NCBI GenBank assembly: GCA_947179485.1
Contig: OX359247.1
Coordinates: forward strand, 3,005,060-3,069,059
Source of the DNA: Allacma fusca
Lineage: Eukaryota > Arthropoda > Collembola > Symphypleona > Sminthuridae
Length of the DNA stretch: 64,000 nucleotides
Direction: 5' to 3'
Below the pieces are notes generated by a model. It saw only the letters and a list, made by a program, of their open reading frames with translations. It was not told the origin of the DNA and did not search any database. Positions 35,562-47,990 of the stretch are shown here, piece by piece. A program made the translations under genes and the position numbers. Position 1 is the stretch's first letter. Each line of letters begins with the position of its first letter.

Positions 35562-36928
35562 ATAATTCACTGTAACTACTTTAACAGGGTATGATCGATT
35601 AAACAAGCATTCATGATTGTGAAGAAATGTCACTCTTGTATATAAAAGGACAAACAAATATGCAAAATAAGCAATAAACAAATGAACATAATGTTGTTGT
35701 AGGTACAAACAATTTTTATAATTCTACATTTGGGTAGTAAAAGTTTTCTTTTTCGGAAGATATAGAATATAAACGTGTAAACGTCAGTATAAGTTGACAA
35801 TAAATTAATGAGCAACCCATGAACACTAATTATGATTATACTTTTGTTGCCACAATCTGCTCCCCTATTTTGTGCTATTGTTTGCAAATGTTAGAGTGAA
35901 GCCCGTACTAAATATTTTGTTTACCCGTATTTGTAATCCACGTTGTAATAAATTTTGATTTCTGCAAAACTGAATAGAAGCAGGTTTAATTACGTTTCCC
36001 AATCAAAACCATGTATATATGCTCACGCATATTTGACTCAACTTACGATCGAATATACTCAAATATAACTTACCATCAGTGATAGTTTAGTGCTGCAGAC
36101 GTTTAATTCCATCATTTTGTAGTAAATTTCCTGGGAGATCTTTTAAAATTGATTTAGCTCTATAGTGTAGTGTGAAGAAGGACAGAGACAAAGGTGGAAA
36201 TTGTTCCGGAAAATTTGTATTTCCCATTCAAAAACACTTGGTGAGCAAATTAAATGGAATTCAAAATTATGTATTTCAGAGATGATCACCCAGATAAAGT
36301 AAATACGTAGATAAGTACTGATGGTCGATCAAATTGGTCAAGGTAAGTTAATTTCTATTATGACATTTTTAATTCTAAGACTTGTGAAAATCAGCTGGAG
36401 ACTTACCATTAGTTATTTCAAAATTTGAAATTAATGTACAATCATGATCTATATCCAAAATTAATGGTTTCTCATTATTTATGCAAATATATCCACAAAG
36501 GCAGTATATGTGTCTACTACGTTCAACGTTTGATGTCTTCAAACTGAAGCCTATAAAGTGTAAATAGATGACATAAGCACCATTTTTTCAAAATACATAT
36601 GTATGTCATAAAATGCGGAAAAAATACATGAATAATACACATAATTATATTTGCTGTATGAATGCTAATCATGGGACTCAACCTTTCATATCCAGCCCCA
36701 GGTACCTTCGATAAAGAATGAAACTTGTATAAAAACACAATATGTAGATTCCTTATAATCTATTTCTCGTAGATTTGCATGGATACATGAAATATTTAAG
36801 AGGATAATAGATACATTGTATTACAATATGTGAATAATGTTTTATTTTACCTCCCCCGATACATTAGTCTAAGCATTACTATAATATTGAAATTTAAAAA
36901 TCCACAATTTTAACCTGTAGATTGGAAT
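35562..36928. other. intergenic, no gene seen
   Basis: 1.4 kb of AT-rich sequence between the receptor-like gene and the convergent GST gene. No kinase-like frame is present, which supports the receptor-like protein really ending at 35561. Confidence 0.5.
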
Positions 36929-37817
36929 TTACACAGGAGTTTTTGGACGAACTTCTATCCAAGCCTTGATTTGTGGAACTGCAAGGACTGCCTTATTATG
37001 CTCACTCAACCTTGGGTACTTTGTCGGTATTTCAGGATCAATATGATTGGCCCAGATGTTGAACCAGTTAGCTATGGACAGATCGGCGTAAGTCAATTTC
37101 GACCCCGCAACGAAGTCCCCGCCAGATGCAGTCACTATTCCCTGGAGCTGTGTCAGGATGAGACGGAGAGCAGTTTTAACCATATGAGCTTTCTGATTGG
37201 CTTGTCTTTCTGGGTCTTTTTCCCTGACCCATTTAGCATATTCTAAATTCAAAATAGTTAACCACACGATATTATTGTCTGCTGTAATATTCAGCACAGA
37301 TACATTTACATTTTCCCAGATTTAATTCTGATTTATGCTCCGCATTAATGCCCATAAATAATTACCATTAAACCCATCGATCACAAGTTGATCCGCTTGA
37401 TCCACCTTCAAATCTAAAAGTTCATCTCCAGTAACTAGTCCATATTTCTTAGCTAAGTAACGAAGGATGGCTCCAGACTGTGTATAAACCTCGCCGTCAA
37501 TTTCCAGAATGGGGACTTGCTCCATAGGGAATCCTTAATATTGAAAAAAGGTTTTTTAGTGCAGAGCAAGTGTAAAAAACACTTTTACGTAGAATTAACG
37601 TGAGGATAAAAAGCAGAATTACATAGAAACAGATAATATTTAAAGTTATAGTTGTATAATGATTTAAGCACTCACTCCCGTTTAATTTATATTTTTCCTC
37701 CCAATCTTCCCGAGGAATTCTTTCATCCTCAAAATCAACTCCGGCAATTTTGAAAACCCACCGAATCGGCTCTACCAGAGCAGCAAGGTCAAAATAAGTT
37801 AATTTATATTGTGGCAT
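36929..37817 (-). CDS. sigma-class glutathione S-transferase
   Basis: Cytosolic GST. Exons 37676-37817, 37366-37533 and 36929-37242 total 624 bp, 207 residues, normal for the class. The N-terminal thioredoxin-like domain starts [20 protein letters not shown]; the Tyr in LTYFD is the expected catalytic residue. The glutathione-binding segment is [20 protein letters not shown], with the cis-Pro after Val and the Gln-Ser pair. The all-helical C-terminal domain contains [15 protein letters not shown], matching the conserved N-cap/Asp motif. The usual Arg-Gly after the YF(D/N) is replaced by Ala-Ala. Sigma GSTs include prostaglandin D synthases and detoxify lipid peroxidation products in insects; the substrate here is unknown. 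Start chosen at the class's usual MPxYKL. Confidence 0.93.
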
Positions 37818-39956
37818 GTTGCTTTGAAATTTTATAAATGGGTACAGTGTACAAACGAAAAGTCAACACTGATTTAGCTTTTGTAACTCCACATAGAAGC
37901 ACGAAAACAACTGCATTTCCATGCCGGCAAAGTTATTAAGACTTGTGTGTGATGAGAATGAGATAAGCAAACGCTCAAAGTTCAACAGTTGTTTGGTTAA
38001 AACTCCCTTCATACACATAATGTGAGTTTGGTAATCAAGCTGGGAAAGAGTTTGACTATATCGAAATATACATTTTGGTACATTATACTTCACTGTATAA
38101 TATATTCTTGATATTCATGTGTATTACGTACATGTGTAAAAATAATCAGTTTTTTGTGCGCCAGGCCCAGATAAGAAATGCAGCAACGGTGTGCATGCCT
38201 AGTGCCAAGAAAACTTTTATGCTCCCCTACCTCATATAAAGCGTGATGTCAAAAAATATACAATTTCCCGATGCTTTAGCAAATTAAGCAAATATATTTC
38301 TAGGTTTTAAAAAATTTGTCCCAGTTCAAAAATTCTCGAAATAATAATCAAGGAATTGGAGCAAAGTCAGGGTATTTTAGAGGAGAAAATTTGAAAGTTC
38401 TGATATCTATGATCGTACTTGTTGGACCCCTTTCCTACAAACTGGCGTCCCTTATTTTTAACTTTATCTTTGAAATAAAGCATCAAAAACAAAATATTCC
38501 CAGGGAAACAGTCTAAATATCTTTAGTAGAGACTGAACATGCTTTGGAACATCTGTATGAGATAGGCAAAACAAAATATTACTTCACTGATTTTTCTGAG
38601 GGGACAATGTCCTTCCTGTGTATCCCTCCTATTTAGGATTGTCTGATTAATTATATCTGTACACATATCTACATATACCTAGATATAATCAATTTTTTGA
38701 ATTGATATCTTCGTAAGCTGGGAATAATAATAACTATTATTTTTCTGCATTAATATTACCAGTACTATTTTTACGGTATCATATTGCTGGAATGAATAAA
38801 ATTTACCCAAGTCTTCCTCACCTCACAACCAATTTCTCATGGAATTAATTCGAAGAATCAGCACTCCCATAAGTTCACCTTCGTGCATAAGTAAGTGTGA
38901 TAATTTATCCACCTCCTAACGACGCTATACAATCATGTTTAAATACATTAGCTTCGTATTCTACTTTTTATAATTTTAATGTATGCACCTACAAAGACAA
39001 TTAACCACTGAAACGACTATTTTATTCTCTGGGATGATGTCCTGGTAAATAAAAAATAGCAGGTCAGCCTCTGTCCTCTGCTCATTTAATTTCAGGTCAC
39101 ACATCCAAAGATATCATTCACTTTTGCTGCGCCTCTAATAATAATATTATTATTGTCATGTACGTGCGGGGTACCAAGAAACGGTTCCCCCCACCCCACG
39201 GCCCATATAAAGAGGGCTGTCAAAAAATAACCACATGATTTAACAAATATTTTTCCGGATTTTTCAAAATTTGTTCTAACCCGTTGGTTTAAAATATTGG
39301 ATTCAGGAGAACTTAACCGGTTTTTACGTTGAGAATTGTGGGAATTATCTGGTAGAACAGAAAGGTGGGGGATTAATTTTCAGGAGGAAAGATTCAGAAG
39401 GAGAGTTTCCGACCTTTCCATTCTTTCATGGATGGCCTGTCGTTCAGGAAAATATTTTGAAACACTGCTTCGTAGCAAATTTTATGAGGATTCACTTAAG
39501 CCTAACATCATCTTCACAAGACAAAAATTGCGGTCTCAGGATCTTATAATGTGAGGCAAAATAGAAACAAATAATTTTTTTTAAAGCATTGAATAAAATT
39601 TGCTCTACCTTTTCAATTCTTGAGAATGCAATTTTGACTTGAGAACATGATCTTAGGCTCAAATGAATCTTAAAATTAGCTACAAGATTAGTTTATTGGA
39701 TGGTTGTCGTGGTACTTTCGAGAGGGGGTGAATCGTGTCTTGTCTCCCTGAATGCACGCATATGAGTAGGCTAAATTATTTATATTGATGGAAACCTGTA
39801 ACCAGTAGTACGTTCTATATGCTAGCTAAATTCTACATGGTTATTTGAATTACCTAAATATCAGCTAATACGAATAAAAAATTTCCTCCAATTTCAATAA
39901 TGCCGACTGTTTAGTCATATTTCATCAAATCTTAAAACTCGAAAGGAAAACACCAT
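37818..39956. other. intergenic with a diverged direct repeat
   Basis: No gene seen. Segments near 38200-38330 and 39170-39290 resemble one another in the same orientation (CATATAAAG followed by TGTCAAAAAATA, then a run ending AAAATTTGT). They are a diverged duplication about 1 kb apart, perhaps two copies of an old repeat. Confidence 0.4.
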
Positions 39957-40460
39957 AATCAGATTTAGATTTCACTTTTAATTTAAAAGCCTCAGAATTT
40001 ACGCCACGGACTCTAAATGATTGTCAGATTTGGGAATGTTTTGAGAAACATTCATTTTTGACAGGTATTCATCTACACTTATTATGGCTTGTAAGAAATC
40101 AATCAATCTTCAATGTTTTCTGTAATGTTGAGCTCGAGGATTACCTTTGAGCAAAATTCTTATGCGAATTCTCAGCACAAAAAAGTTAAGCCAAATTCCA
40201 AAGGCCAACATCGCAATCTACATAAGTCCAAACCGAATACAAAATCTGCAACTTTACAACTACTGGCTAAATTCTGAATCTAAATCGCAAACGATTTCAG
40301 ATTTGAATTCTGAACACTACATGTGCAGTGGATTTGCTGAATTCAGAGGATTTCAGAATTGGTAGAATTCTGAATCGGAAACCAAAACCACATCGATACT
40401 CTAAATGCAAATTCTCACAAGGACTCTTACGAAAATCTAAATCCAAATCTGATTCGCCGA
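39957..40460. repeat. candidate MITE with GAATTCTGAATC words
   Basis: AATCAGATTTAGATTT on the left is partly reverse complementary to AAATCCAAATCTGATT near 40440-40455. Between them GAATTCTGAATC-type words recur on both strands. No clear target duplication was found, so the ends are approximate. Confidence 0.4.
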
Positions 40461-41089
40461 CTCTACAACCAACATTAATTTTGTGATAATTTCAAATACA
40501 GCGCATTGTTAATTTTGCGTTCATTTCCTACACAGCGCAACGTCAAATCTGTGATAATTTCGAAAACATCACAATGTTGTTTTGAGATGATTTCCTATAC
40601 AGTGCAATCCTAATATTATCCTGTCGGCCGCCTTCCACAATGAAATGTTGAAGAGCAAATCACGAATTGTAATGCAAATATTCTTTTATGAATTCAGGTC
40701 ATATATTTAGATTACTGGGGATATTGATCAGCACACACAAATGCATTTTTTTTAAATCGCAAATTTACACCATGAGAATGAGAAACGACGGAGTTAATTC
40801 GGTGTGGGACACATTGCACTTTTTCCCTTGTCTACAAAACGCAAAATTCTAGTAATAAATGCAGATAAATGAAGAATATGTATTGAGATTCTCTAGTAAA
40901 ATAGCGCTGTATATTTACAAAAGTACAAATGATTTAATTTCAATCATTTAACTAGAATCAATTGGAAAGTGTTTAATTTCCATTTCGCACCCTACTTTTA
41001 ATTCTTAATTTTTAAAACTGAATAATAATAAAAATAATAATTATTATTTATTACTCAAATATTACTGTAGGTGGTTATCAAATATCTGC

Positions 41090-41700
41090 ATGTACCTGTC
41101 AATTGGGAATCCCCTGCAGTATTTGCCCACCCATATGAAAATGCCCAAAATGCCTGCCCGCCTGCCCAATATAATACCCCGCCACCCAAATTTTCCGAAC
41201 GCGTCAAGTTTTCCTAACTACCCCGGCAGGCAATTTTCCGAAAATTTTCCCGACGACCCCGCCAGCCAAATTTCCACAAATATTCCGACTTCGTATAACT
41301 ATTATGAAATTTGCTAAAAACAATATTTCGTACAGTGACATTCCATCTCGACCCGTATGACTCATTGTAGGACTTCAACGTGGAGCAGCAATGAATTGGA
41401 ATCAAAATAAAACCACAGAAATGGAAATACCCGCCAAATCATTTTCTAACGCTTTGTCTCCAAAATTGCCAAGAGATATTCTGATCAACCGTTTTATTTT
41501 ATTCAACGATTTTGTCGAATATGCCCAATTTGCCTTCGAATGAAAATGCCCAAAATGTCCTTGCCCAATATGCCCTATTGTGCCGTTCTCGCCCTGAAAT
41601 GAAAATGCCCAAAATGTCAGAGAACTTTGGGCGGGCAATTGCCCAAAATGCCGGGCATCTTCAAATCGACATGCCCTATCTACACGTAACCTTATTCCAC
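41090..41700. repeat. GCCCAAAATGCC word-repeat cluster
   Basis: Two blocks (41110-41300 and 41510-41690) carry many degenerate copies of GCCCAAAATGCC/CTGCCCGCC, the same word found at both ends of the hAT-type element at 53924-58337. They probably belong to an older member of that family whose ends are lost. No coding sequence. Confidence 0.6.
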
Positions 41701-42068
41701 GAATAGCGTACACTGCAAACATGGGCGCCTGCCTAGATTCTAGGCCCTATATCTGTAATAGGCTAAGGCTCTAGGATGCTGCAAGTTGGGATATAAATCT
41801 AGGCGAGGTTCTAGGCTGGGCAAACATCACTACAATATAGGCTTAGGGAAAATCTAGGATATTCAGATATTTCCGAAAAAGGGACTGGGCTATTCAGGCA
41901 GGCTACAAGTTCGTTCAAGTAAAGGTTAGGCAATAGTGGTGAGCGGAACATTCTCAAAGCACCAATTTGTTAGGACAGGATTACAAACGTTGGGAAAACG
42001 TTTGCAGAGACGGGCTGACAATGAGGCGGGAATTACTTGAAATCAGTAATTACCAAAGTATATGTACA

Positions 42069-42157
42069 CTAGCTGATCAAGCCACCGCCTGCGTCGGTGG
42101 ATAACTGTGATTTCCTTATAACAACACCGACGCAGTCTAGTGCTTGATCCGCTAGCA
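42069..42157. repeat. small imperfect hairpin, about 30-bp arms
   Basis: CTAGCTGATCAAGC and CTGCGTCGGTG near the left are mirrored by ACCGACGCAG and GCTTGATCCGCTAG on the right, separated by about 25 bases. It stands at the left edge of the block that interrupts the larger hAT-type element. Confidence 0.7.
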
Positions 42158-42453
42158 TTAAAATTATTTTGCCGAAACGATTTTTTTCAAATCGAATATT
42201 TTGTAAATGATGACCTTTGCTTCTGAAATACACTTTCGTATGATTACAATCAGGGGTGAATTAATAAAATAATTCTTACCCTGACTCTAACCCTTAAAAT
42301 AGTTTTGACCCTCACGTATGCAATCTGAGAGCCTTAGTTAACATTTTATTACCCGATACCTAAATTTTTTACAGGGTATCGTCATACAGTAGCAAACCTT
42401 ACGCCAAATTGTAGTACTATGAAAGCCCAAGGGTCTTCCGGAACGGCTGCCAG

Positions 42454-43335
42454 CAGGGTTGGCAAAAAACCGGAATGTATTGATAAAGTCCAGGCCAATG
42501 GAACAAACCGGCTGTTACAGGTTTTTATTGGATACTGGAATTAATTGGATTGTATTAATAAATGCCAATTCATTCCAAGCTACGACATTTCTGTCCAAAC
42601 CAACGGCATCTATTGGTTCATACCGGATTTTATTGGTTTTTGGTCTAAATTGGCAACAATACATGCATGCGTGTATTTTAAGGTCAAATGATGCATTTTC
42701 AATATTACTTTGTAGTACCTTGTAGTTGCTTGTACAGCTAAACGTGGAATCAGAATATTTAACTAAAACCTTGGATTGTAAGGCATGCCTTATTTTACGT
42801 AGCGTTAATTAACAGTTAGTTTCCACGCTGTTCAAGTACTTTGTTTTACAATCTTTCTTCTCATACAAGATAGGGAAATCGCGAGAAAAGTCCCAACAAG
42901 GCTATTGTTAAATACTCTTTTAAAACAATTTCTGAAATGGCAGAATGAATAGACGAATTAGTAAGTACGAATGGACTTGACGGTAGAAGGAACCAGTGAG
43001 AAAAAAGCAAAAAAGAGCAATTGTTGGCCACCACAAGAATGACTGTTGGCCTTTATTTTTTTCGTCACTTTATCAATACATTCCGGTTTTTTGCCAACCC
43101 TGTTTTACACATTATGCACATTTAGCAGTATTAGCCAAGCCAATTCTTTCCATGTGATTTAAATGGCCATGCCACTGGATGATTACGGTTACAACCGGTT
43201 TTTATTGGCTAGTGGATTGTACTGGTCGAAATTAATTGTAGCCAATTGCTTCCACCAAGCGGTCTACTCCAGGCCGGCTGGAACCGGTTTTTATCCAATA
43301 AATTCCAGGCCAATACAAGCCACTTGCCAACCCTG
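42454..43335. mobile_element. 882-bp hAT-type MITE, CAGGGTTGGCAA family
   Basis: Ends CAGGGTTGGCAA and its reverse complement, with the exact 8-bp duplication GCTGCCAG on each side (42446-42453 and 43336-43343). The first 36 bp recur inverted inside the element at 43067-43102. Words of the type CCGGTTTTTATTGG are spread near both ends. No transposase. It is nested inside the element at 41716-44749. Confidence 0.93.
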
Positions 43336-43774
43336 GCTGCCAGTGACAATGTCACCGCGCTTGCTATTGTATAATGTTTTGATGGCATCGGTACATATAC
43401 CGGATGAAAGCCAATTAGCTTTATGGTAATTTGTACTCGCGAAACTATAAAGCACGTTTACGTTGCTTTTGTAATAAATTATTGTTCTCTACTGTACTGC
43501 GCGACGCTTAGCTATGTGCTCTCCTGTTTCGTAGCTAAGAGCTAAACTCCTCCCTTCGCGCGAAGTTTTAAAAAATTGAGCCATGGTCATCCTTCTTTTA
43601 GTACTGAGAGATGTGTACCATAGTACATGCATAATCGTCCCATATTTTATTATTCTCAATGGATACTATGTATTTTACTACATCATTATAATCAAACAAA
43701 CCCCTACATTGATATTCCGACTGCATGTTGCATGTGATCATTGTATACGGCTTGCACTATCTAAAGCTCACAAT

Positions 43775-44504
43775 TAGAGCATCACCCCGTGGCATATTTT
43801 AGGCCCGTACCCGCCCGCGGCCCGTAAATGTTTACCCGTAATGTAAACAATAAAGCCCGGCCCGGCCCGTAAAATTAAAAAAGCCCGTAGCCGGCCCGCT
43901 AATACCAGTCCAGCTAGTAAATTCATAGCTATAGACCCAGAACAATTTTCTTATTCAATTTTTCATTTTCGCCTTTGTTTGAATGAAATTGGTAAGGTCT
44001 GGGGTTACTTCCACTGCCGAATTCTGACATTTGGTAGAGGGGCAGTTGGGATAGTTTGGCCAGAGTTGATGTCCCTCCTTAGCGCGATTGCCTGCTAAAA
44101 TATCCCTGCACTCATTGCACTTCGCATAATTTATAGACACCTATGTTCAACTAGTATCTGTTTAAGTGTTTTTCAAACTTGCAATCTTCCGACTATTTCC
44201 TGTAATTTAATTCTTTGACATTGAATGTCAAGGCTTTGTTTTAAAGGTAAAATTGCAAACATTTGAAAATTGTTCCATGTATTCAAGTTATGTACTTTTA
44301 TAACCCCTGATCCAGCATGCACCACACTTGAATTTTTTCACGGGCTTTTACGGGCTTTCACGGTCTTTTTTAACCGCATTGAAAAGACCGTACCCGCCCG
44401 TAACCCGTCAAGTGTAATAAATTTTACCCGTGCCCGCCCAAAGCCCGGGCGGGCCGGGCTTTGTACGGGCTTACCCGCAAATTTTAACCGCCCGAGATGC
44501 TCTA
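43775..44504. mobile_element. 730-bp hAT-type MITE with GC-rich CCCGCCCG ends
   Basis: The left end TAGAGCATC is mirrored by GATGCTCTA on the right. The 8-bp duplication CTCACAAT is exact (43767-43774, 44505-44512). Subterminal parts are runs of GCCCGTACCCGCCCG words, strikingly GC-rich against an AT-rich host. The other copy of the surrounding element (near 54766) shows the site without the insertion, with a single CTCACAATT. Confidence 0.95.
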
Positions 44505-44749
44505 CTCACAATTATATCGCCTATATAGGCTGGCAAAGCGCTGTCAGAAACTGTACAACAAATATAGGCAGGCAAGCAATGCACACTTGGACAGATATAG
44601 GCTAATAGGCAGGCAGTTAGAGTACTTGACCCGTGGTATTAAGGCTCTTCTTTTCGTTGGAACATCCTATTAGCCGATATAGGATGGCAATATTTTTTGA
44701 AAGAAAATAGGCAGGTTGTAAGCTTAGGCACTTCATTTGCCCATCTTTG

Positions 44750-45948
44750 GTACACTCGCTATGGGAAAAGATTTTATGACAGAAAACTTCCCGTAGTATC
44801 ACCCTGCTTTGTGACGTGACAACGAATGATGATTCAGCCAACCGGTTGTAATTTGCCCACTTTAGGATGACGTCGTTTGTGGTACATCTTTAACAAGGGA
44901 ACCTCTCGGGTGGAAAATTATGATCGAAATGAGAGTGCCGATAGGTCTTTGTCGTAACGTCCAAACCTGCCCTAAAACTGGAATCAGTTCCGGCAGATTT
45001 TTGAAATCTGAATTTCTCAACATGAGCAGTAAAGATTTAAAATCTCTGGGTACAGTGGTCATGAAAGTGGAACAAAGTAAAAATTTGTTTTGGAAAAATT
45101 GAATGTTTCCTAGTTCAAAATTCCATATTCATGCTGTAAATTTTTCCCCGAACATGCTTTGACGGTATTTGTTAGGAATTTTACTGGGCTTTCGCCGGAG
45201 GATTATAAAGTTCTCTATGTTAATAATTTTGTTATGTTTTAACACGACCTGTAAGAACAAATATTAGGATCAAATGGATTCTCATGAAATTTGCTACAAT
45301 TCGTGGCGTTCTTCTGTAAATTTAATTCTTGTGAGGGATAAATAAATGCATACAAACCTGCAATATTAATATCAATGTAAACTACCTACAAGTTGTGTAA
45401 CAACAGATTTGCAAGCATCACTGTTGATAACAACATAGGACAGATCAGGGTATGTATCTTTAAACTATTTTTAACACATTTTTTCAATCTTAGATATTAC
45501 TAGTTTGTTAGAAGTCGAAAGCTTGCAAATAATTTGGCTTGTTTAATAAAGTTAACGCCAAAGATATGGAAACTATCATCTATCTCTTCTTTATAAAATT
45601 AAAAAAAACTACCCACACAGCAATAACACGCAGCTGTGTATCTGTAAGTACATTTGAGCGTGAATATTGTGAAGTGAGATTATTTCTTGATATCCGGTTG
45701 GAATATATCTGCATATCTTGCATTAATTGATTAGATATTGTTGTATGCAACGTAATAAAAATGATACCACTGGCGTCCTAAATATTTACCGCCCAACATT
45801 TGTATTAAATTTTGAACTACTTTTTTTATACCCCTTATAAATAACTGTAGTTAACTTGTGCTATTAGTCAATTTAAACACCTTGTTTTGATTAGAGCAAA
45901 AGTTGTTCCATGAAAACCCACAGAAAAAATCTAAAGCCCAATTGAATT
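44750..45948. other. intergenic with one solo element end
   Basis: Contains, near 44863-44890, a GATGACGTCGTTTGTGG segment that matches the ends of the TTA-flanked element at 55007-56803, without a partner end. A 60-codon plus frame at 44920 has no recognisable features. Otherwise upstream sequence of the next gene. Confidence 0.45.
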
Positions 45949-46828
45949 ATGACCACAGTAACCGTGAGGAACAATACGAAGGTCCAGGTAAATTTTGCCT
46001 TAAGACTTGCTTGTGGTCAAATAATCGATTATAAAAACTGCGTCCAACCCGGGACTGCTATTGAATTTGCAATACCGACATATTTGACCAGCTTTAAATA
46101 CGTGATTATTGGTAGAAGAAGTAAGGCAAATAACCGTTTCGTGTAAGTATACTCTTTTTACTAGAAATTACGACATTCTGGACTATTCTGGAGCAGGGGT
46201 TTATACTTACACAATTCTGCAGGAATTGGGGTTTATGAAAATATAGGTGGATTGTCTACTAAAATAACAGTCAGGATTAAAATATATCACTTTTTACTTT
46301 CGATCTGGTCAATAATACTGACTGAATTTTACAATATTTGTTAATAATTGGTTGTGGCTTTTCCAAAGAGATTTCAGGTTTATAAAATGTAGCATTTGGC
46401 ATCCGTACCATTTAATCGATTGTTGGCAAATGTGTACATGAATCGCGGATCCTTAAAGTGAATGTATATAAATGGGGTTGATTTTCATTAGGGTTAGGAG
46501 CCAAGTTCTTCCAGCAGTTCAGTTTCTTCTTGGCTTCATTGGCTTGCCATTCCTACTGTCACTGGGGTCAGAAAGTTTTGCGTCAGCAACACAAAAAGTT
46601 GTACCAAGCTCTTCAGAGCTTGTCAAGGAGCAAAAAGCAACATCGAAGAAAGAACCTTTATCGGAGGAGTTTTCCGTGTGCAACAACGTGTATGTGGATT
46701 TCTCGGGTGGCCCTGTTTTAAAAAGAGTTCAAACAAGAGATAACCAAGAGATAGATCTTGTGGACAATAGTAAACCGCTGGAACCCACCATATACAGCTT
46801 CACTATTCATGAAAAAGAGAACAATTAG
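45949..46828 (+). CDS. unknown gene A: beta-rich head, hydrophobic segment, charged tail
   Basis: Family not recognised. Exons 45949-46142 and 46492-46828 (phase 2) total 531 bp, 176 residues. The first exon reads as alternating beta strands (TTVTVRNNTKVQVNFALRL, then GTAIEFAIP). The second opens with a hydrophobic, Gly-containing stretch (VLPAVQFLLGFIGLPFLLSL), then a polar linker rich in Ser/Lys/Glu, then a compact segment (VYVDFSGGPVLKRVQ, then REI-like acidic residues). The downstream gene has the same exon count, phase-2 intron and layout, including a FTVTGGPRFHQIRA segment matching VDFSGGPVLKRVQ, so the two are tandem paralogues. Confidence 0.55.
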
Positions 46829-47084
46829 TAGGTTAGTAGTAGTTTTATACGAAATAATTATTAGAAATATTTTGATGGGAATAAACAACTTTTTCGTTAT
46901 CGTTCCTTCAAAATGGCTTTATGTCTGAATTTTTTGAATGTTTCAGGTTCCGTCACGCAACATTTTGAAAACACGTCAGTTTCCATTTAATAATCGTAGT
47001 TCTAAACACAACGTTCCAGTGACCGTGCTAAAAGTTTGGGCTGTGTTCATCATTTGAGGTCCATTTACGAAATTTCCAAGCACA

Positions 47085-47754
47085 ATGGGCTCCACGGTAT
47101 CGATAGTAAATCAAACAGATCATACCCTGCACATTTCATTAAAGCAGCTCACCCCACTTCATTTCCAAAATTTCGTTAAGCCAAATGAGGTAGCTGTTTT
47201 CAATCCGGGCAAAGTTTGGTTCACCATCGAGGCAAAGAAAGCTGAAGAAAATAACGCTTACAAGTTAGAGAATCTTAGCTTGTTACTCCCTTTTCTTTCG
47301 ATATTGAATTTATTACTTTGTTATGACAGGACTATTAATAATTGTGTCTCATTGTTTCGACAGAAATTCGGATAATGTCATTCCCATTACACTGTTAACC
47401 GTTGGAGCAGTGACAGCTCCACTCGCGCTAATTCCTGAGGCAGCTGTGGCATCAACAATATTTTGGGCATTTCGTACGGTTCCTGCAATGTTTGCCTCTC
47501 AAGGAGCGACAGGAGTATACAGGGAAGTCAATAAACCTTCTTCCGTATGTATGCATGGCGTTTACACGGGATCGGATAAAATCTTTACCGTAACTGGTGG
47601 ACCACGGTTTCATCAGATTCGTGCTATCGATGGTACGTATATCGCTGCTGAGGACGCAACTACGACAGGCGATGAATTTATCATCTCGGAAGTTCCGGAA
47701 TTGCCATCTGGGGCGTGTCCAGAGCTAATCCCGCCTCGACAATCCCGCCAGTGA
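47085..47754 (+). CDS. unknown gene B, paralogue of A, C-terminus overwritten by a transposon
   Basis: Exons 47085-47263 and 47364-47754 (phase 2) give 189 codons. The head is beta-rich (TVSIVNQTDHTLHISLKQL, VKPNEVAVFNPGKVWFTIEA). A hydrophobic segment follows (PITLLTVGAVTAPLALI), then VYTGSDKIFTVTGGPRFHQ. The last dozen residues are encoded by the inserted element that begins near 47719. The far side of that element (53825-53848) still carries CCATCTGGGG and a short frame reading PSGVLLT then stop, which would be the natural end. The protein may still be made with a foreign tail. No signal peptide; family unknown. Confidence 0.55.
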
Positions 47755-47990
47755 TAACTCCGCCGAAGCAACCCCGATGATTTAATCCCGATATCAATAG
47801 TATTTAATCCCGCCAACCATAACCCCGCTGACGATATTCCCGAACCAAGTTGTATTGTATTAACTTCAGTAAACAAGAATTGTATGCTACTATTATTTAA
47901 TTGTATCCATCTCCTTGACAACAAGCTGTGTACTGTTGACAGACTGGCTGTTTTGATATGTACCTATATTGTGAATTGTGACATGTGTAT

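Larger units (their letters stand above)
41716..44749. mobile_element. non-autonomous hAT-type element, CAAACATGGGC family, left copy
   Basis: The left end is CAAACATGGGC and the right end is the reverse complement of CAAAGATGGGC. The flanks are GTACACTG (41708-41715) and GTACACTC (44750-44757), an 8-bp duplication with one difference. The subterminal regions consist of GCCTAGATTCTAGGCC and CCTATATAGGC words. The copy at 54509-57054, in opposite orientation, aligns over both ends and shows that this copy gained a roughly 1.5-kb block (about 42075-43600) and a 730-bp MITE (43775-44504). No transposase. Confidence 0.85.

Noticed and set aside
35562..36928. A hidden kinase domain downstream of the Ig exons
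   Set aside because: No frame shows a Gly-rich loop, HRD or DFG motif; the sequence is AT-rich and stop-filled in all frames I checked.
41402..41722. 106-codon minus frame over the GCCCAAAATGCC cluster
   Set aside because: The frame consists of translated word repeats and is not a protein-like sequence.
43102..43140. Internal inverted end at 43067-43102 as the right boundary of the CAGGGTTGGCAA element
   Set aside because: The bases following it do not repeat the left-flanking GCTGCCAG, while the end at 43335 does exactly.
44270..44605. 111-codon plus frame across 44270-44605
   Set aside because: It runs through the GC-rich end of a MITE and across its target duplication, so it is not a gene.
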